A stretch of DNA of 25,984 nucleotides from JAIPEK01 sp041685935 (GCA_041685935.1 JAWLES010000011.1:1-25984), one strand, 5' to 3'. Positions 1-8,648 are shown, numbered from the stretch's first letter. Numbers and translations are program-made. The notes: generated by a model from the sequence alone, not told the origin.

Positions 1-1037
1 CTTTTTCCAAGCAGATTCTGCCGGAACCGTCCCTGCTTTCCTTTCAACGTATCGCTGAGAGACTTGAGAGGCCGTTTGTTCGTACCGGTGACCACTCTTC
101 CGTGCCGCCCGTTGTCAAAGAGAACATCCACGGCCTCCTGCAGCATCCTTTTTTCATTTCTGACGATGATATCAGGGGCCTGAAGGTCCACAAGCCTTTT
201 GAGCCTGTTATTCCGGTTGATCACCCGCCTGTAAAGATCGTTAAGATCGGACGTGGCAAAGCGGCCGCCCTCAAGCGGCACAAGGGGCCTGAGATCCGGA
301 GGAAGAATCGGGCAGGCGTCAAAAATCATTCTGGAAGGTTCAATCCCGGACTGTATAAAGGCATCGATAACGTTGAGCCTTTTTGCCATCTTCTGCTGCT
401 TGGCAACGGACTTGGTAAGCTTCATGTCCTCTTTGATCTGCCGATAAATATCGTTCAGGTCAACACCGTCCAGGAGTTTCAGAATCGCTTCGGCACCTAT
501 GCCCGCCTCGAAAGCCTCGCCGTACTTTTCGATGGCTTCAAAATACTCGTCATCCGAAAGAAGCTGCATTTTGTCCAGATCCGTGTCCTTGGGGTCGATC
601 ACGATAAAGGAATCAAAATACAGTACTTTTTCAAGGCTTTTAAGTGTCAGGTCCAGCACATTTCCGATCTTGGAGGGAAGGCTTTTAAGAAACCAAATGT
701 GAGAAACCGGGCTTGCCAGTTCAATGTGCGCCATTCTCTCCCTGCGGACCTTGGACTGGATAACCTCCACACCGCACTTTTCACAGACCACACCCCGGTG
801 CTTCATGCGTTTGTACTTACCGCAGTTACATTCATAGTCTTTGGTGGGCCCGAATACCTTTGCACAGAAAAGACCGTCTCTTTCAGGTTTAAAAGTCCTG
901 TAGTTAATGGTCTCCGGCTTTTTAATCTCCCCGTGGGACCATTCCCTTATCTGGTCGGAAGATGCAAGCTTTATCTGAACTCCGCTGTAAAGCTTGGGAT
1001 CTTTGGGTTTAGCGAAGAAATCATATATAGTTTCCAA
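1..1037 (-). CDS. rpoC: RNA polymerase subunit beta', N-terminal part (runs off the left edge)
   Basis: This is the beta' subunit of RNA polymerase, which with beta forms the catalytic cleft. Only the first 345 codons are in the window. The N-terminus begins METIYDFFAK and carries the zinc-binding Cys set C70, C72, C85 and C88 (CNC followed by CEKCGVEV), as in bacterial RpoC. The start is a TTG at 1037-1035: AAGGAG lies 6 bases upstream and overlaps the rpoB stop codon (TAAGGAG), and no ATG gives an equally complete N-terminus. It follows rpoB by 10 bases on the same strand, so the two are almost certainly one transcript and may be translationally coupled. Identity is very secure. The TTG start is inferred from the Shine-Dalgarno position and family alignment. 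Confidence 0.97.
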   Translation of the reverse strand, partial: METIYDFFAKPKDPKLYSGVQIKLASSDQIREWSHGEIKKPETINYRTFKPERDGLFCAKVFGPTKDYECNCGKYKRMKHRGVVCEKCGVEVIQSKVRRERMAHIELASPVSHIWFLKSLPSKIGNVLDLTLKSLEKVLYFDSFIVIDPKDTDLDKMQLLSDDEYFEAIEKYGEAFEAGIGAEAILKLLDGVDLNDIYRQIKEDMKLTKSVAKQQKMAKRLNVIDAFIQSGIEPSRMIFDACPILPPDLRPLVPLEGGRFATSDLNDLYRRVINRNNRLKRLVDLQAPDIIVRNEKRMLQEAVDVLFDNGRHGRVVTGTNKRPLKSLSDTLKGKQGRFRQNLLGK

Positions 1038-1047
1038 TATAATCTCC

Positions 1048-4000
1048 TTATTTGCTTTCTTCTATAAGTTTGATATCAAGACCCAGACTTTGAAGTTCCT
1101 TGGTAAGAACCCTGAAAGATTCTGGCATTCCGGGCTCAAGAACACTCTGCCCTTTAACGATTTTCTCGTACATTCTTGTTCTTCCCACCATGTCATCCGA
1201 TTTAACGGTCAAAAATTCCTGAAGAGCATGAGCAGCACCATAGGCTTCCATTGCCCATACCTCCATCTCGCCGAGTCTCTGCCCGCCGAACTGGGCCTTG
1301 CCGCCAAGGGGCTGCTGGGTCACCAGTGAATACGGTCCGATGGAGCGGGCGTGCAGCTTGTCGTCAACAAGGTGATGAAGCTTCAGCATATACATGATCC
1401 CCACCGTAACGGTTTTGTCAAAAGGCTCTCCGGTTCTCCCGTCATAAAGCACTGCTTGCCCGGTATCATCCAGCCCTGAAAGAGACAAAAGCTCCTTGAT
1501 TTCTTCTTCAGTGGCACCGTCGAACACAGGGGTCGACATATGAAATCCGTTTCGATATCTGGAGGCAAGGTCCAGAACATCCTTTTCATCCATGGATTTC
1601 AATTCTTTAACAAACTCCGCTTCCCTTGTTTTTTCCTCCTTGCCGAATGAAGTGGTGGAAAAGATCCGTTCAAACCGATCCCTCAATTCATCAGTCCTTT
1701 TTTCCTCCAGAAACTCGTCGATCTGCCTTCCAAGACCCTGGGCTGCACGGCCCAGGTGGATCTCAAGAATCTGACCGACATTCATCCTGGACGGGACACC
1801 GAGCGGATTCAAAACCATGTCCACCGGCCTTCCGTCTTCAAAATACGGAAGATCCTCAATGGGAAGAATTCTTGACACCACACCCTTGTTTCCGTGACGC
1901 CCGGCCATTTTGTCTCCGACAGACAGAACACGCTCCATTGCCACATCGATTTTGATAAGCTTGAGAACACCGGGAGGCAGGTCATCACCTTTTTCAAACC
2001 TGCTCACCTGCCGGTTGAAATGCTCCCTCGCCTTTGTTATCTGGTTCCGGGCATTGTCAAGTACGGTCTGGGCCCTTTCCGTTACAACGGGGTCATCAAC
2101 TGCGATTTCTGAAATATCCGCCGCAGAAAGCTTTGAAAACATTTCCCTGGTAACTTCAGTTCCCGCCTTTGCTATGATTCTGCTCTGCTTTTTGAGATTC
2201 CCGGTCAGTTTGCAACCTCCCAAAAGCTCGGCAATTTTATCCCTTGCTATTTCATTGATGATGGAAATTTCATCATCCCGGTCCTTTTCAAGTCTTTCTA
2301 TCTCCTGATCCTCGATCATCCGGGTTCTGTCATCCTTTTTAACGCCGCGCCTGGAAAAAACCTTGGCGTCAATAACCTTACCCTTGATCCCCGGCGGCAC
2401 CCGAAGAGATGTATCCTTCACATCTCCAGCTTTTTCCCCGAAAATCGCCCGCAAAAGCTTTTCCTCGGGAGACAGCTGCGTTTCTCCCTTGGGGGTGATT
2501 TTCCCCACAAGGATATCTCCGGATTCCACCTCCGCACCCAGCCGTATAATGCCGCTGTCATCAAGATCTCTTAATGCTTCCTCGCCAACATTGGGAATGT
2601 CCCGGGTAATCTCCTCTTTTCCGAGCTTGGTATCCCGGGCCAGCACCTCGAATTCCTCCACATGGACCGAGGTATAAACTCCGTCCCTGACAAGTCTTTC
2701 ACTCACCAGGATCGAGTCTTCGTAGTTATAGCCGTCCCACGGCATGAACGCCACTGTGACATTTTTTCCGAGCGCAAGTTCCCCGAGTTCGGTGGAAGGG
2801 CCATCCGCAATCACCTGTCCCTTTTTCACCACTTCCCCTCTGCTCACAATCGGCCTGTGATTAAAACAGGTGTTCTGGTTGGAGCGAACGAATTTGATAC
2901 AGTTGTAAATGGAAACCGCCTCCTTGAAAGCACCTTCCTCGCTCCCGGTGTTTCTCACCACGATCCTCTTTGAATCCACATCCTGAACGACACCGTCATA
3001 ATCAGCCACAATGGTAACACCCGAGTCCCGCGCCACGACGTCCTCTATCCCGGTGCCGACCAGCGGGGCTTCCGACTTGATAAGGGGCACGGCCTGACGC
3101 TGCATGTTTGATCCCATCAGGGCCCTGTTTGCGTCATCATGCTCAAGAAAGGGTATAAGTGACGCGGAAACACTGACAAGCTGGTTGGGAGACACATCCA
3201 TATATTTGATCTCCTCCCGGTTGACCATTTCAAACTCGCCCTCAACCCGGGCGCTCACAAGTTGGTTGATGAAACGGCCCTCTTGATCCACAGGTGCATT
3301 GGCCTGGGCTATTGGATGCTGTTTTTCTTCAAACGCGGAAAGCTGCTTTATGTCGGTGGTCACCTCCCCGTCCCCCGCCACCCGGAAAGGGGTTTCGATG
3401 AACCCGAAGTCATTGACCTTGGCATAGGTACAAAGGGAGACGATTAATCCTATATTCGGCCCTTCAGGGGTTTCAATCGGGCAGATCCTTCCGTAATGGG
3501 AAGGGTGGACGTCCCTGACTTCAAACCCGGCACGCTCACGGGTGAGCCCCCCGGGCCCGAGTGCGGACAACCGTCTTTTGTGAGTGGTCTCGGACAAAGG
3601 ATTGGTCTGATCCATGAACTGAGAAAGCTGGCTGGTGCCGAAAAATTCCCTGACAACAGCGGATACAGGTTTCGGGTTTACGAGGTCGTGGGGCATCATG
3701 GCGTCCACTTCCTGCATGCTCATCTTCTCTTTGATGGCTCTTTCCATGCGTACAAGCCCGATACGGTAGTGGTTTTCAAGCAGCTCACCGACTGCGCGGA
3801 CCCGCCTGTTGCCCAGGTGATCTATATCATCCACCTGCCCCTGGGTATCCTTAAGGTCGATAAGAGTGGCTGCGGTCAGAAGAATATCCTCTTTCCTCAG
3901 CGTTTTAACATCGATCTTGGTATCCACGCCGAGACGCTGGTTCATCTTCAGCCGGCCCACCTTGGAAAGGTCATAGTACGCATGCCTGAAAAACAGGTTA

Positions 4001-5178
4001 TCAATGAACTCCTGGGCTACCTCTATGGTGGCGGGGTTTCCGGGCCTCATACGTTTGTATATATCAATCAGGGCCTCCTCCCTTGTTTCCATCTTGTCAA
4101 CGGCAAGGGTTTTGCGCATGGCATCGGATGAATTGGGGTCCACATAGAGAATGGAAAAGGTATCCAGTCCCTTTTCCCCGATCGTCTCAAGCACGGTTTC
4201 ATCAATCAGAGACCCGGCCTTGGCGATGATGTCTCCCCCCTCTTCGGAAGTATACGTCTCGGCAAAACTCTTGCCGATCAGGTCCTCCTCCTTAATGGGA
4301 ATGTACTTCAGGCCTTCGTTTTGAAGGTCTTTTAAAGCCCGTTTGGTAAAAATTCTACCTTTTTTTACTACCACCTCACCTGTTTCAGGGGATTTCACAT
4401 CATAACTCGCACGTTGCCTGCGGAGCCTTTCAGGGCTGAACTCCTTGAAATACACCCCGTCTTTCTTGATAACCACTTCCCTTTCATAAAAGAAGTTGAG
4501 AATATCAACGTTTGTATATCCAAACGCCTTGAACAGGGTGGAAACGGGAAATTTTCTTCTCCGGTCGATCCTGATGTTGATAATATCCTTGTTGTCTATC
4601 TCCATATCTATCCAGGATCCGCGTACCGGAATTATTCTGGCGCTGTAAATAATTTTGCTGCCTGAGTAGCTCTTCCCCTTGTCATGATCAAAGAAAACTC
4701 CGGAAGACCTGTGAAGCTGGCTTACCACAACCCTTTCCGTACCGTTGATGATAAAGGTTCCCTTTCTTGTCATCAGCGGAATCGTGCCGAAATAAATCTC
4801 CTGCTCTTTGATATCCCGGATTGCCGGAGCCCCCTGTTCCCCCTCCTGGTCGAAGACAACGAGCCTGACTTTTATATTAACCGGAATCTCGTAGGTCATG
4901 CCTCTGCTGATGCATTCCTGCATGGAATGCTTTACTTCCCCGAACGAATAGGACACGTACTCCAAAGACGAGGTTTCGGTAAAATCTTTAATAGGAAATA
5001 CAGACTTGAAAACGGCATGCAGTCCCTTGTCCTGCTTTTCCTCATCCGGGGCCTCCATTTGAAGAAAATTCTCATAGGAATTCTGCTGCATCCCGATCAG
5101 ATTAGGAATATCAATTATCTTGATCTTCCTGCCAAATTCTTTTCTCATGCGTTTGTTTGTCAAAAGACTTCCGGTCAT
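1048..5178 (-). CDS. rpoB: RNA polymerase subunit beta
   Basis: This is the beta subunit of RNA polymerase, 1376 residues from the chosen start, within the usual range for proteobacterial RpoB. The rifampicin-pocket segment is near residues 512-536 (GTSQLSQFMDQ, then HKRRLSALGPGG). The PIETPEGPNIGL motif and the C-terminal GDKMAGRHGNKGVVS motif are also intact. An upstream in-frame ATG at 5205 would add nine residues. I chose the ATG at 5178 because GGAG sits 5 bases before it and because MTGSLLTNKRMRKEFG is a normal-looking RpoB N-terminus. The gene lies 108 bases after rplL and 10 bases before rpoC. No frameshift or intein is seen. Confidence 0.98.
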   Translation of the reverse strand: MTGSLLTNKRMRKEFGRKIKIIDIPNLIGMQQNSYENFLQMEAPDEEKQDKGLHAVFKSVFPIKDFTETSSLEYVSYSFGEVKHSMQECISRGMTYEIPVNIKVRLVVFDQEGEQGAPAIRDIKEQEIYFGTIPLMTRKGTFIINGTERVVVSQLHRSSGVFFDHDKGKSYSGSKIIYSARIIPVRGSWIDMEIDNKDIINIRIDRRRKFPVSTLFKAFGYTNVDILNFFYEREVVIKKDGVYFKEFSPERLRRQRASYDVKSPETGEVVVKKGRIFTKRALKDLQNEGLKYIPIKEEDLIGKSFAETYTSEEGGDIIAKAGSLIDETVLETIGEKGLDTFSILYVDPNSSDAMRKTLAVDKMETREEALIDIYKRMRPGNPATIEVAQEFIDNLFFRHAYYDLSKVGRLKMNQRLGVDTKIDVKTLRKEDILLTAATLIDLKDTQGQVDDIDHLGNRRVRAVGELLENHYRIGLVRMERAIKEKMSMQEVDAMMPHDLVNPKPVSAVVREFFGTSQLSQFMDQTNPLSETTHKRRLSALGPGGLTRERAGFEVRDVHPSHYGRICPIETPEGPNIGLIVSLCTYAKVNDFGFIETPFRVAGDGEVTTDIKQLSAFEEKQHPIAQANAPVDQEGRFINQLVSARVEGEFEMVNREEIKYMDVSPNQLVSVSASLIPFLEHDDANRALMGSNMQRQAVPLIKSEAPLVGTGIEDVVARDSGVTIVADYDGVVQDVDSKRIVVRNTGSEEGAFKEAVSIYNCIKFVRSNQNTCFNHRPIVSRGEVVKKGQVIADGPSTELGELALGKNVTVAFMPWDGYNYEDSILVSERLVRDGVYTSVHVEEFEVLARDTKLGKEEITRDIPNVGEEALRDLDDSGIIRLGAEVESGDILVGKITPKGETQLSPEEKLLRAIFGEKAGDVKDTSLRVPPGIKGKVIDAKVFSRRGVKKDDRTRMIEDQEIERLEKDRDDEISIINEIARDKIAELLGGCKLTGNLKKQSRIIAKAGTEVTREMFSKLSAADISEIAVDDPVVTERAQTVLDNARNQITKAREHFNRQVSRFEKGDDLPPGVLKLIKIDVAMERVLSVGDKMAGRHGNKGVVSRILPIEDLPYFEDGRPVDMVLNPLGVPSRMNVGQILEIHLGRAAQGLGRQIDEFLEEKRTDELRDRFERIFSTTSFGKEEKTREAEFVKELKSMDEKDVLDLASRYRNGFHMSTPVFDGATEEEIKELLSLSGLDDTGQAVLYDGRTGEPFDKTVTVGIMYMLKLHHLVDDKLHARSIGPYSLVTQQPLGGKAQFGGQRLGEMEVWAMEAYGAAHALQEFLTVKSDDMVGRTRMYEKIVKGQSVLEPGMPESFRVLTKELQSLGLDIKLIEESK

Positions 5179-5206
5179 GGTATCTCCAAATATGTTTTTT
5201 TGCAAA

Positions 5207-5269
5207 CCGCAAAAGCGGAGACATGGTTTACACCTTGCCCCCGCATCTGCAAATACACTACAAAAGTGT
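5207..5269 (-). promoter_or_regulatory. Possible attenuator or processing hairpins between rplL and rpoB
   Basis: In transcript orientation there are three hairpins. The first is a 5-bp stem, ACACT/AGTGT (5255-5269). The second is a 9-bp stem pairing 5236-5244 with 5215-5223, including two G-U pairs, with a loop of about 12 bases. The third is CCGC-TTTT-GCGG (5207-5218), which shares bases 5215-5218 with the second, so the two exclude each other. A short A-rich tract and the rpoB ribosome-binding site follow. In E. coli the rplL-rpoB gap holds a partial terminator and an RNase III site. That this gap plays the same role is inference. No good T-tract follows, so a strong terminator is unlikely. 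Confidence 0.35.
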
Positions 5270-5286
5270 TGGAAAATGTACAGAAA

Positions 5287-5670
5287 CTATTTTACGGAAA
5301 CCTGCGCTCCTGCACCTTCAAGCTGTTCTTTCAGTTTTTCAGCCTCGTCCTTGGGGACTCCCTCCTTAACCGGTTTGGGGGCTTCTTCCACAAGGGCCTT
5401 GGCTTCTTTCAGTCCCAGACCGGTGATTCCTCTCACTTCCTTGATGACGTTTATTTTCTTGTCACCTGCGGAATCAAGAATAACATCAAATTCGGTCTGC
5501 TCCTCTTCGGCAGCAGCCTCGCCCGCGGGGGCGGCTCCGGCGGCAACCGCAACCGGCGCGGCTGCGGACACGCCGAATTTTTCCTCAAAGTCCTTTACAA
5601 GTTCGGACAGTTCCAGCACGCTCATGTTGGAAACAAACTCTATTACATCTTCTTTTGTTATATCAGCCAT
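5287..5670 (-). CDS. rplL: 50S ribosomal protein L7/L12
   Basis: This is the acidic stalk protein of the large ribosomal subunit, which recruits translation factors such as EF-Tu and EF-G. It has 127 residues, the normal length. It shows the N-terminal dimerisation helix region (MADITKEDVIEFVSNMSVLE), a flexible Ala/Gly-rich hinge at about residues 35-56, and the C-terminal factor-binding domain with GLGLKEAKALVEEAP. A strong AGGAG lies upstream of the ATG at 5670. The gene follows rplJ by 63 bases, the standard rplJ-rplL pair. No anomalies are seen. Confidence 0.98.
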   Translation of the reverse strand: MADITKEDVIEFVSNMSVLELSELVKDFEEKFGVSAAAPVAVAAGAAPAGEAAAEEEQTEFDVILDSAGDKKINVIKEVRGITGLGLKEAKALVEEAPKPVKEGVPKDEAEKLKEQLEGAGAQVSVK

Positions 5671-5733
5671 TTTTTTCTCCTAATAAAGCTATAAAAAGAG
5701 TATTCACTCCATATATAATCATACACTCAGTTG

Positions 5734-6258
5734 CTATGCAGCTTCCTTTTTCTCCCGGACCGCGTCCAGTACATTAACCATGGACCTGGGCACCTCATTG
5801 AGAACCCTGACGAACGATGTCGGAACCTGGTTAATGGTGGATACGAGTTTTCCGAGAAGTTCCTCTCTCGAAGGCATCTTTGCAAGCTGCTGAATTTCGT
5901 CCACACTGACAAGTTTTCCATTGAAAACACCGGCCTTGATTTCAAGATTTTCATTGTCCTTGATAAAATCGGCCAGGGCCTTGGCCGGTGCTACAGGGTC
6001 ATCCCGTGAGATTACCACAGCACTTGGGCCCTGGTAATAAGGTTCCAGCAGAGCCGCGTCAGTTCCTTCGGATGCCCTGCGAAGCAATGTATTTTTCACA
6101 ACCTCCATGCCCGCACCCTGCTGACGGATCTCGAACCTCAACCTGGTGATCTTTTCAACATCAAGACCCTTGTAGTCAACGAGTATGGCAATGGCGGCTT
6201 CTGAAAACTCCTGGTTCAGCCGCTTAACAAGCTCTTTTTTCTGGGGAAGATTTAACAC
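5734..6258 (-). CDS. rplJ: 50S ribosomal protein L10
   Basis: L10 anchors the L7/L12 dimers to 23S rRNA and typically represses its own operon by binding the leader. The chosen protein has 174 residues, a normal length, and starts MLNLPQKKELVKRLNQEF. An in-frame ATG at 6279 overlaps the AAAGGAGG ribosome-binding site itself. The GTG at 6258, about 10 bases after that site, fits both the Shine-Dalgarno position and the family N-terminus, so I use it. The leader just upstream folds like an L10 leader, which supports autogenous control. Confidence 0.96.
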   Translation of the reverse strand: MLNLPQKKELVKRLNQEFSEAAIAILVDYKGLDVEKITRLRFEIRQQGAGMEVVKNTLLRRASEGTDAALLEPYYQGPSAVVISRDDPVAPAKALADFIKDNENLEIKAGVFNGKLVSVDEIQQLAKMPSREELLGKLVSTINQVPTSFVRVLNEVPRSMVNVLDAVREKKEAA

Positions 6259-6284
6259 TACTCTTACACCTCCTTTCATTGAAT

Positions 6285-6390
6285 TTTATTGCAGAGGTGC
6301 CAACTTTGCCAAAACTTTAATCCCGTCTCGGCAGGCCGGCAACGCCGATTATACACCGGATCAACCAGTGCACCTACTGTCTTTGACAGA
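6285..6390 (-). ncRNA. L10 leader (autoregulatory mRNA structure upstream of rplJ)
   Basis: In transcript orientation a small hairpin (CTGTC-AAA-GACAG) is followed by a long closing stem. CAG-T-AGGTGC (about 6378-6370) pairs with GCACCTCTG (6300-6292), giving nine pairs with one bulged base. Between the two arms lies CTGCCGAGACGGGATTAAAG, which resembles the conserved CTGCCGAG/TTAA element of bacterial L10 leaders. The element fills the gap between the rplA stop and the rplJ ribosome-binding site. In the known family, L10 (with L12) binds this RNA to repress rplJL. The boundaries are approximate. Recognition is from memory of the family consensus, not a covariance-model run. Confidence 0.78.
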
Positions 6391-6398
6391 CAAACAAA

Positions 6399-7091
6399 CT
6401 ATTTTACAAGGACCGGGTCTATTTTCACCCCCGGTCCCATTGTTGTGGAAACGCTGACTCCCTTCAGGTATGTTCCCTTGCTGGCAGGAGGCTTCAGGGA
6501 TTTCAGGGTGTCCAGCAATACGGTGATATTTTCAACAAGTTTTTCAGCGCCAAAAGACACCTTCCCGACGGGCGCATGAATTATACCGGCCTTTTCCACC
6601 CTGAAGTCGATTTTACCGGCTTTCAACTCCTTGATTGCCTTTTCAAGCTCAAAGGTCACTGTGCCTGTCTTTGCATTGGGCATCAGCCCCCTGGGCCCGA
6701 GAATCTTTCCGAGCTTCCCGACTGTGCCCATCATGTCAGGCGTGGCAATCGCCTTGTCAAAACCGAACCATCCGTTGGTAATCTGCTCGACGACTTCTTC
6801 GTTTCCGATAAAATCAGCCCCTGCCTCCAGTGCTTCGGTTTCCTTTTCTCCCTTGGCAAAAGCAAGTACTTTCACTTCCTTTCCCAGCCCGTTCGGCAAG
6901 ACAACCGTCCCCCTTACCATCTGATCGGCGTGCCTGGGATCAACTCCCAGGTTGACCGCCAAATCAACGGTTTCGTCAAATTTCACATGGCTGGCATCGA
7001 TTGAAAGCTGCAAAGCCTCCATGGGGGAATAATAAACAGACCTGTCTATTTTCTTTAATGCTTCCGTATGTTTTTTACTTAGCTTAGGCAT
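6399..7091 (-). CDS. rplA: 50S ribosomal protein L1
   Basis: L1 forms the mobile stalk at the tRNA exit side of the large subunit, and in many bacteria it represses the rplKA transcript. The protein has 230 residues, the normal size. It shows VDLAVNLGVDPRHADQMVRGTV near the N-terminus and the GPRGLMPNAKTGTV signature. The reading frame stays open back to a GTG at 7100. I prefer the ATG at 7091 because AAAGAG precedes it by 8 bases and MPKLSKKHTEALKK matches the family start. The gene follows rplK by 27 bases. Confidence 0.97.
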   Translation of the reverse strand: MPKLSKKHTEALKKIDRSVYYSPMEALQLSIDASHVKFDETVDLAVNLGVDPRHADQMVRGTVVLPNGLGKEVKVLAFAKGEKETEALEAGADFIGNEEVVEQITNGWFGFDKAIATPDMMGTVGKLGKILGPRGLMPNAKTGTVTFELEKAIKELKAGKIDFRVEKAGIIHAPVGKVSFGAEKLVENITVLLDTLKSLKPPASKGTYLKGVSVSTTMGPGVKIDPVLVK

Positions 7092-7118
7092 TTTATTCAC
7101 TCTTTGCTGTTTTTAAAT

Positions 7119-7541
7119 TCAAACTATTTCCAGCCCCATACTCCTTGCTGTGCCCTCAATACTTTTAACTGCGGCATTGATATCAGCTGCGTTAAGATCC
7201 TCCATCTTCTTTTCCGCAATTTCCGCAAGCTGATCTCTTGTCACTTTGCCGACTTTGTTGCGGTTGGGCTCTCCTGATCCCTTTTCAAGGGATGCAGCCT
7301 GAAGAAGCAGCTTGGATGCCGGCGGAGTTTTGGTGATAAAGCTGAACGACCTGTCCTTGTATACAGTTATGATAACCGGTATAATCTGACCCGCATCGTT
7401 TGCAGTTTTAGCGTTAAAGGCCTTGCAGAAATCCATTATATTGACACCGTGCTGACCGAGTGCAGGCCCTATGGGCGGGGATGGATTGGCCTTGCCGGCT
7501 TCCACCTGAAGCTTTATCTGCGTCATAACTTTTTTTGCCAT
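7119..7541 (-). CDS. rplK: 50S ribosomal protein L11
   Basis: L11 sits at the GTPase-associated centre of the 50S subunit and is needed for RelA-dependent sensing of uncharged tRNA. It has 140 residues, the normal length. The N-terminal domain contains GKANPSPPIGPALGQHGVNIM, and the C-terminal RNA-binding domain ends SIEGTARSMGLEI. A GGGAG lies 9 bases before the ATG. It is the first gene of the rplK-rplA pair and follows nusG by 39 bases. I could not identify an L1-binding operator in that short gap with confidence. Confidence 0.98.
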   Translation of the reverse strand: MAKKVMTQIKLQVEAGKANPSPPIGPALGQHGVNIMDFCKAFNAKTANDAGQIIPVIITVYKDRSFSFITKTPPASKLLLQAASLEKGSGEPNRNKVGKVTRDQLAEIAEKKMEDLNAADINAAVKSIEGTARSMGLEIV

Positions 7542-7580
7542 CTTGTCACACTCCCTGAACTTGCTTCAATTAAATATATT

Positions 7581-8111
7581 TTAAACTTTGGTCACTTGTA
7601 TAAAATTCAGTTCCACCGGAGTAGCTCTGCCGAATATGCTGACCAGTACTTTGATTTTTTCCTTGTCCGGAGAAACTTCCTCAACCGTCCCGTTAAAATT
7701 CGAAAACGGTCCGTCAGTAACCCTGACCTCGTCTCCGGGTTCGAAAGAGTATTTGGGCAAAGGCTTCTCTTTGCCCTGCTCCATCCGCTGAATTATCTTT
7801 TCAGCCTCTTTGTCGCCTATGGGGGCCGGTTTGTTTTTGCCCCCGAGAAAACCCGTCACTTTGGCAACGGAATTGACGATATGCCATGTCTCGTTATCCA
7901 GAACCATGTTCACAAGAATATATCCGGGGTAAAACTTCCTGGAGGATTCCTTTTTCTTGCCCCCGACAAGCTCCACAACGTTTTCAGTGGGTACCATGAC
8001 CTCACCGAACTTATCTCTGGCTTTAGAGTTTTCTATCTTTTCTTCCAGCGCATGTTTGACCTTTTGTTCAAAACCTGAGTAAACGTGCACAACGTACCAC
8101 TTACGAGACAT
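7581..8111 (-). CDS. nusG: Transcription termination/antitermination factor NusG
   Basis: NusG is a universal elongation factor that contacts RNA polymerase through its NGN domain, and Rho or ribosomal S10 through its KOW domain. The protein has 176 residues, a typical length. The NGN domain (about residues 1-115) has KWYVVHVYSGFEQKV and RKFYPGYILV. The C-terminal KOW domain (about 125-176) has PGDEVRVTDGPFSNFNGTV. An AAAGGAG lies upstream of the ATG. It sits 22 bases after secE, the classical secE-nusG order. Confidence 0.98.
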   Translation of the reverse strand: MSRKWYVVHVYSGFEQKVKHALEEKIENSKARDKFGEVMVPTENVVELVGGKKKESSRKFYPGYILVNMVLDNETWHIVNSVAKVTGFLGGKNKPAPIGDKEAEKIIQRMEQGKEKPLPKYSFEPGDEVRVTDGPFSNFNGTVEEVSPDKEKIKVLVSIFGRATPVELNFIQVTKV

Positions 8112-8133
8112 GATTCAACCTTCTCCTTTTGGC

Positions 8134-8517
8134 CTATGTAAGGACAACTTCGACAAGCTTTGAAAGGCCGTAATCAAAAACACCGAGAAAGGCGGCCACT
8201 ATGAATACAAGAATTATAACGACCAGTGTCGTACCTGCGGTCTGTTTCCTGGTGGGCCATGTTACCTTTTTCAGCTCCATCTGTACTTCCCTGATATAAT
8301 CCGAGGCCCTGCGGAAAAAATTTTCTTTTTCAGGAGCGTTGCCGGCCGAGGCCTTATCCGTCTTCTGTACTTTGCTATCCCGGACACCCAACACCTTTGA
8401 TGCAGAAAAAGGCGCCTGGCTTTTTTTACTCTTTTTCGGTTCCGCCAGGTCCGGAGATGAACTCTTTTTCGTCTTTTTCTTTTCTGTTGGAGCCTTTTTC
8501 TTCTGCAATCTTGCCAT
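8134..8517 (-). CDS. secE: Preprotein translocase subunit SecE
   Basis: SecE clamps SecY in the inner-membrane protein export channel. The frame is open upstream through the tRNA-Trp gene, so the start was set at the ATG at 8517, giving 127 residues. The SecE core is at the C-terminus: the amphipathic helix EVQMELKKVTWPTRKQT (about 77-93) followed by a single transmembrane segment (about 96-116). Residues 1-65 form an unusual hydrophilic Lys/Ser-rich extension with no recognisable domain. The ribosome-binding site is weak (AGGA about 12 bases upstream), so a shorter product starting within the extension cannot be excluded. Confidence 0.93.
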   Translation of the reverse strand: MARLQKKKAPTEKKKTKKSSSPDLAEPKKSKKSQAPFSASKVLGVRDSKVQKTDKASAGNAPEKENFFRRASDYIREVQMELKKVTWPTRKQTAGTTLVVIILVFIVAAFLGVFDYGLSKLVEVVLT

Positions 8518-8553
8518 GATAATATCAATTCCTGCTGATGATGGATAATAAAA

Positions 8554-8630
8554 TGGCAGGTCAGGAGGGATTCGAACCCCCAACAGCCGGATTTGGAGTC
8601 CGGAGCTCTGCCAATTAGAGCTACTGACCT
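8554..8630 (-). tRNA. tRNA-Trp (anticodon CCA)
   Basis: The acceptor arms AGGTCAG/CTGACCT pair perfectly and CCA is encoded at the 3' end. The anticodon stem CCGGA/TCCGG holds the loop CTCCAAA, giving anticodon CCA. The T-loop is GTTCGAATC. The gene lies between rpmG and secE, as in many proteobacterial tuf-secE clusters. Confidence 0.97.
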
Positions 8631-8648
8631 GCATTTTTTCACATGGGA

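Noticed and set aside
102..1067. Long open frame on the plus strand opposite rpoC
   Set aside because: It is a shadow of rpoC. The minus-strand frame has the zinc-finger Cys set and full RpoC similarity, while the plus-strand translation resembles nothing and has no ribosome-binding site.
4684..5694. 336-codon open frame on the plus strand opposite rpoB and rplL
   Set aside because: It spans two well-identified genes and the gap between them in antisense, with an unlikely composition and no initiation signal.
7542..7580. Possible L1-binding operator before rplK
   Set aside because: The gap is only 39 bases. It has a GGGAG and GATGG-like run but no clear paired structure matching the 23S L1 site.
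8271..8642. Minus-strand frame running through tRNA-Trp into secE in another phase
   Set aside because: It contains a tRNA gene and overlaps the real SecE frame, which has the conserved core and membrane span.
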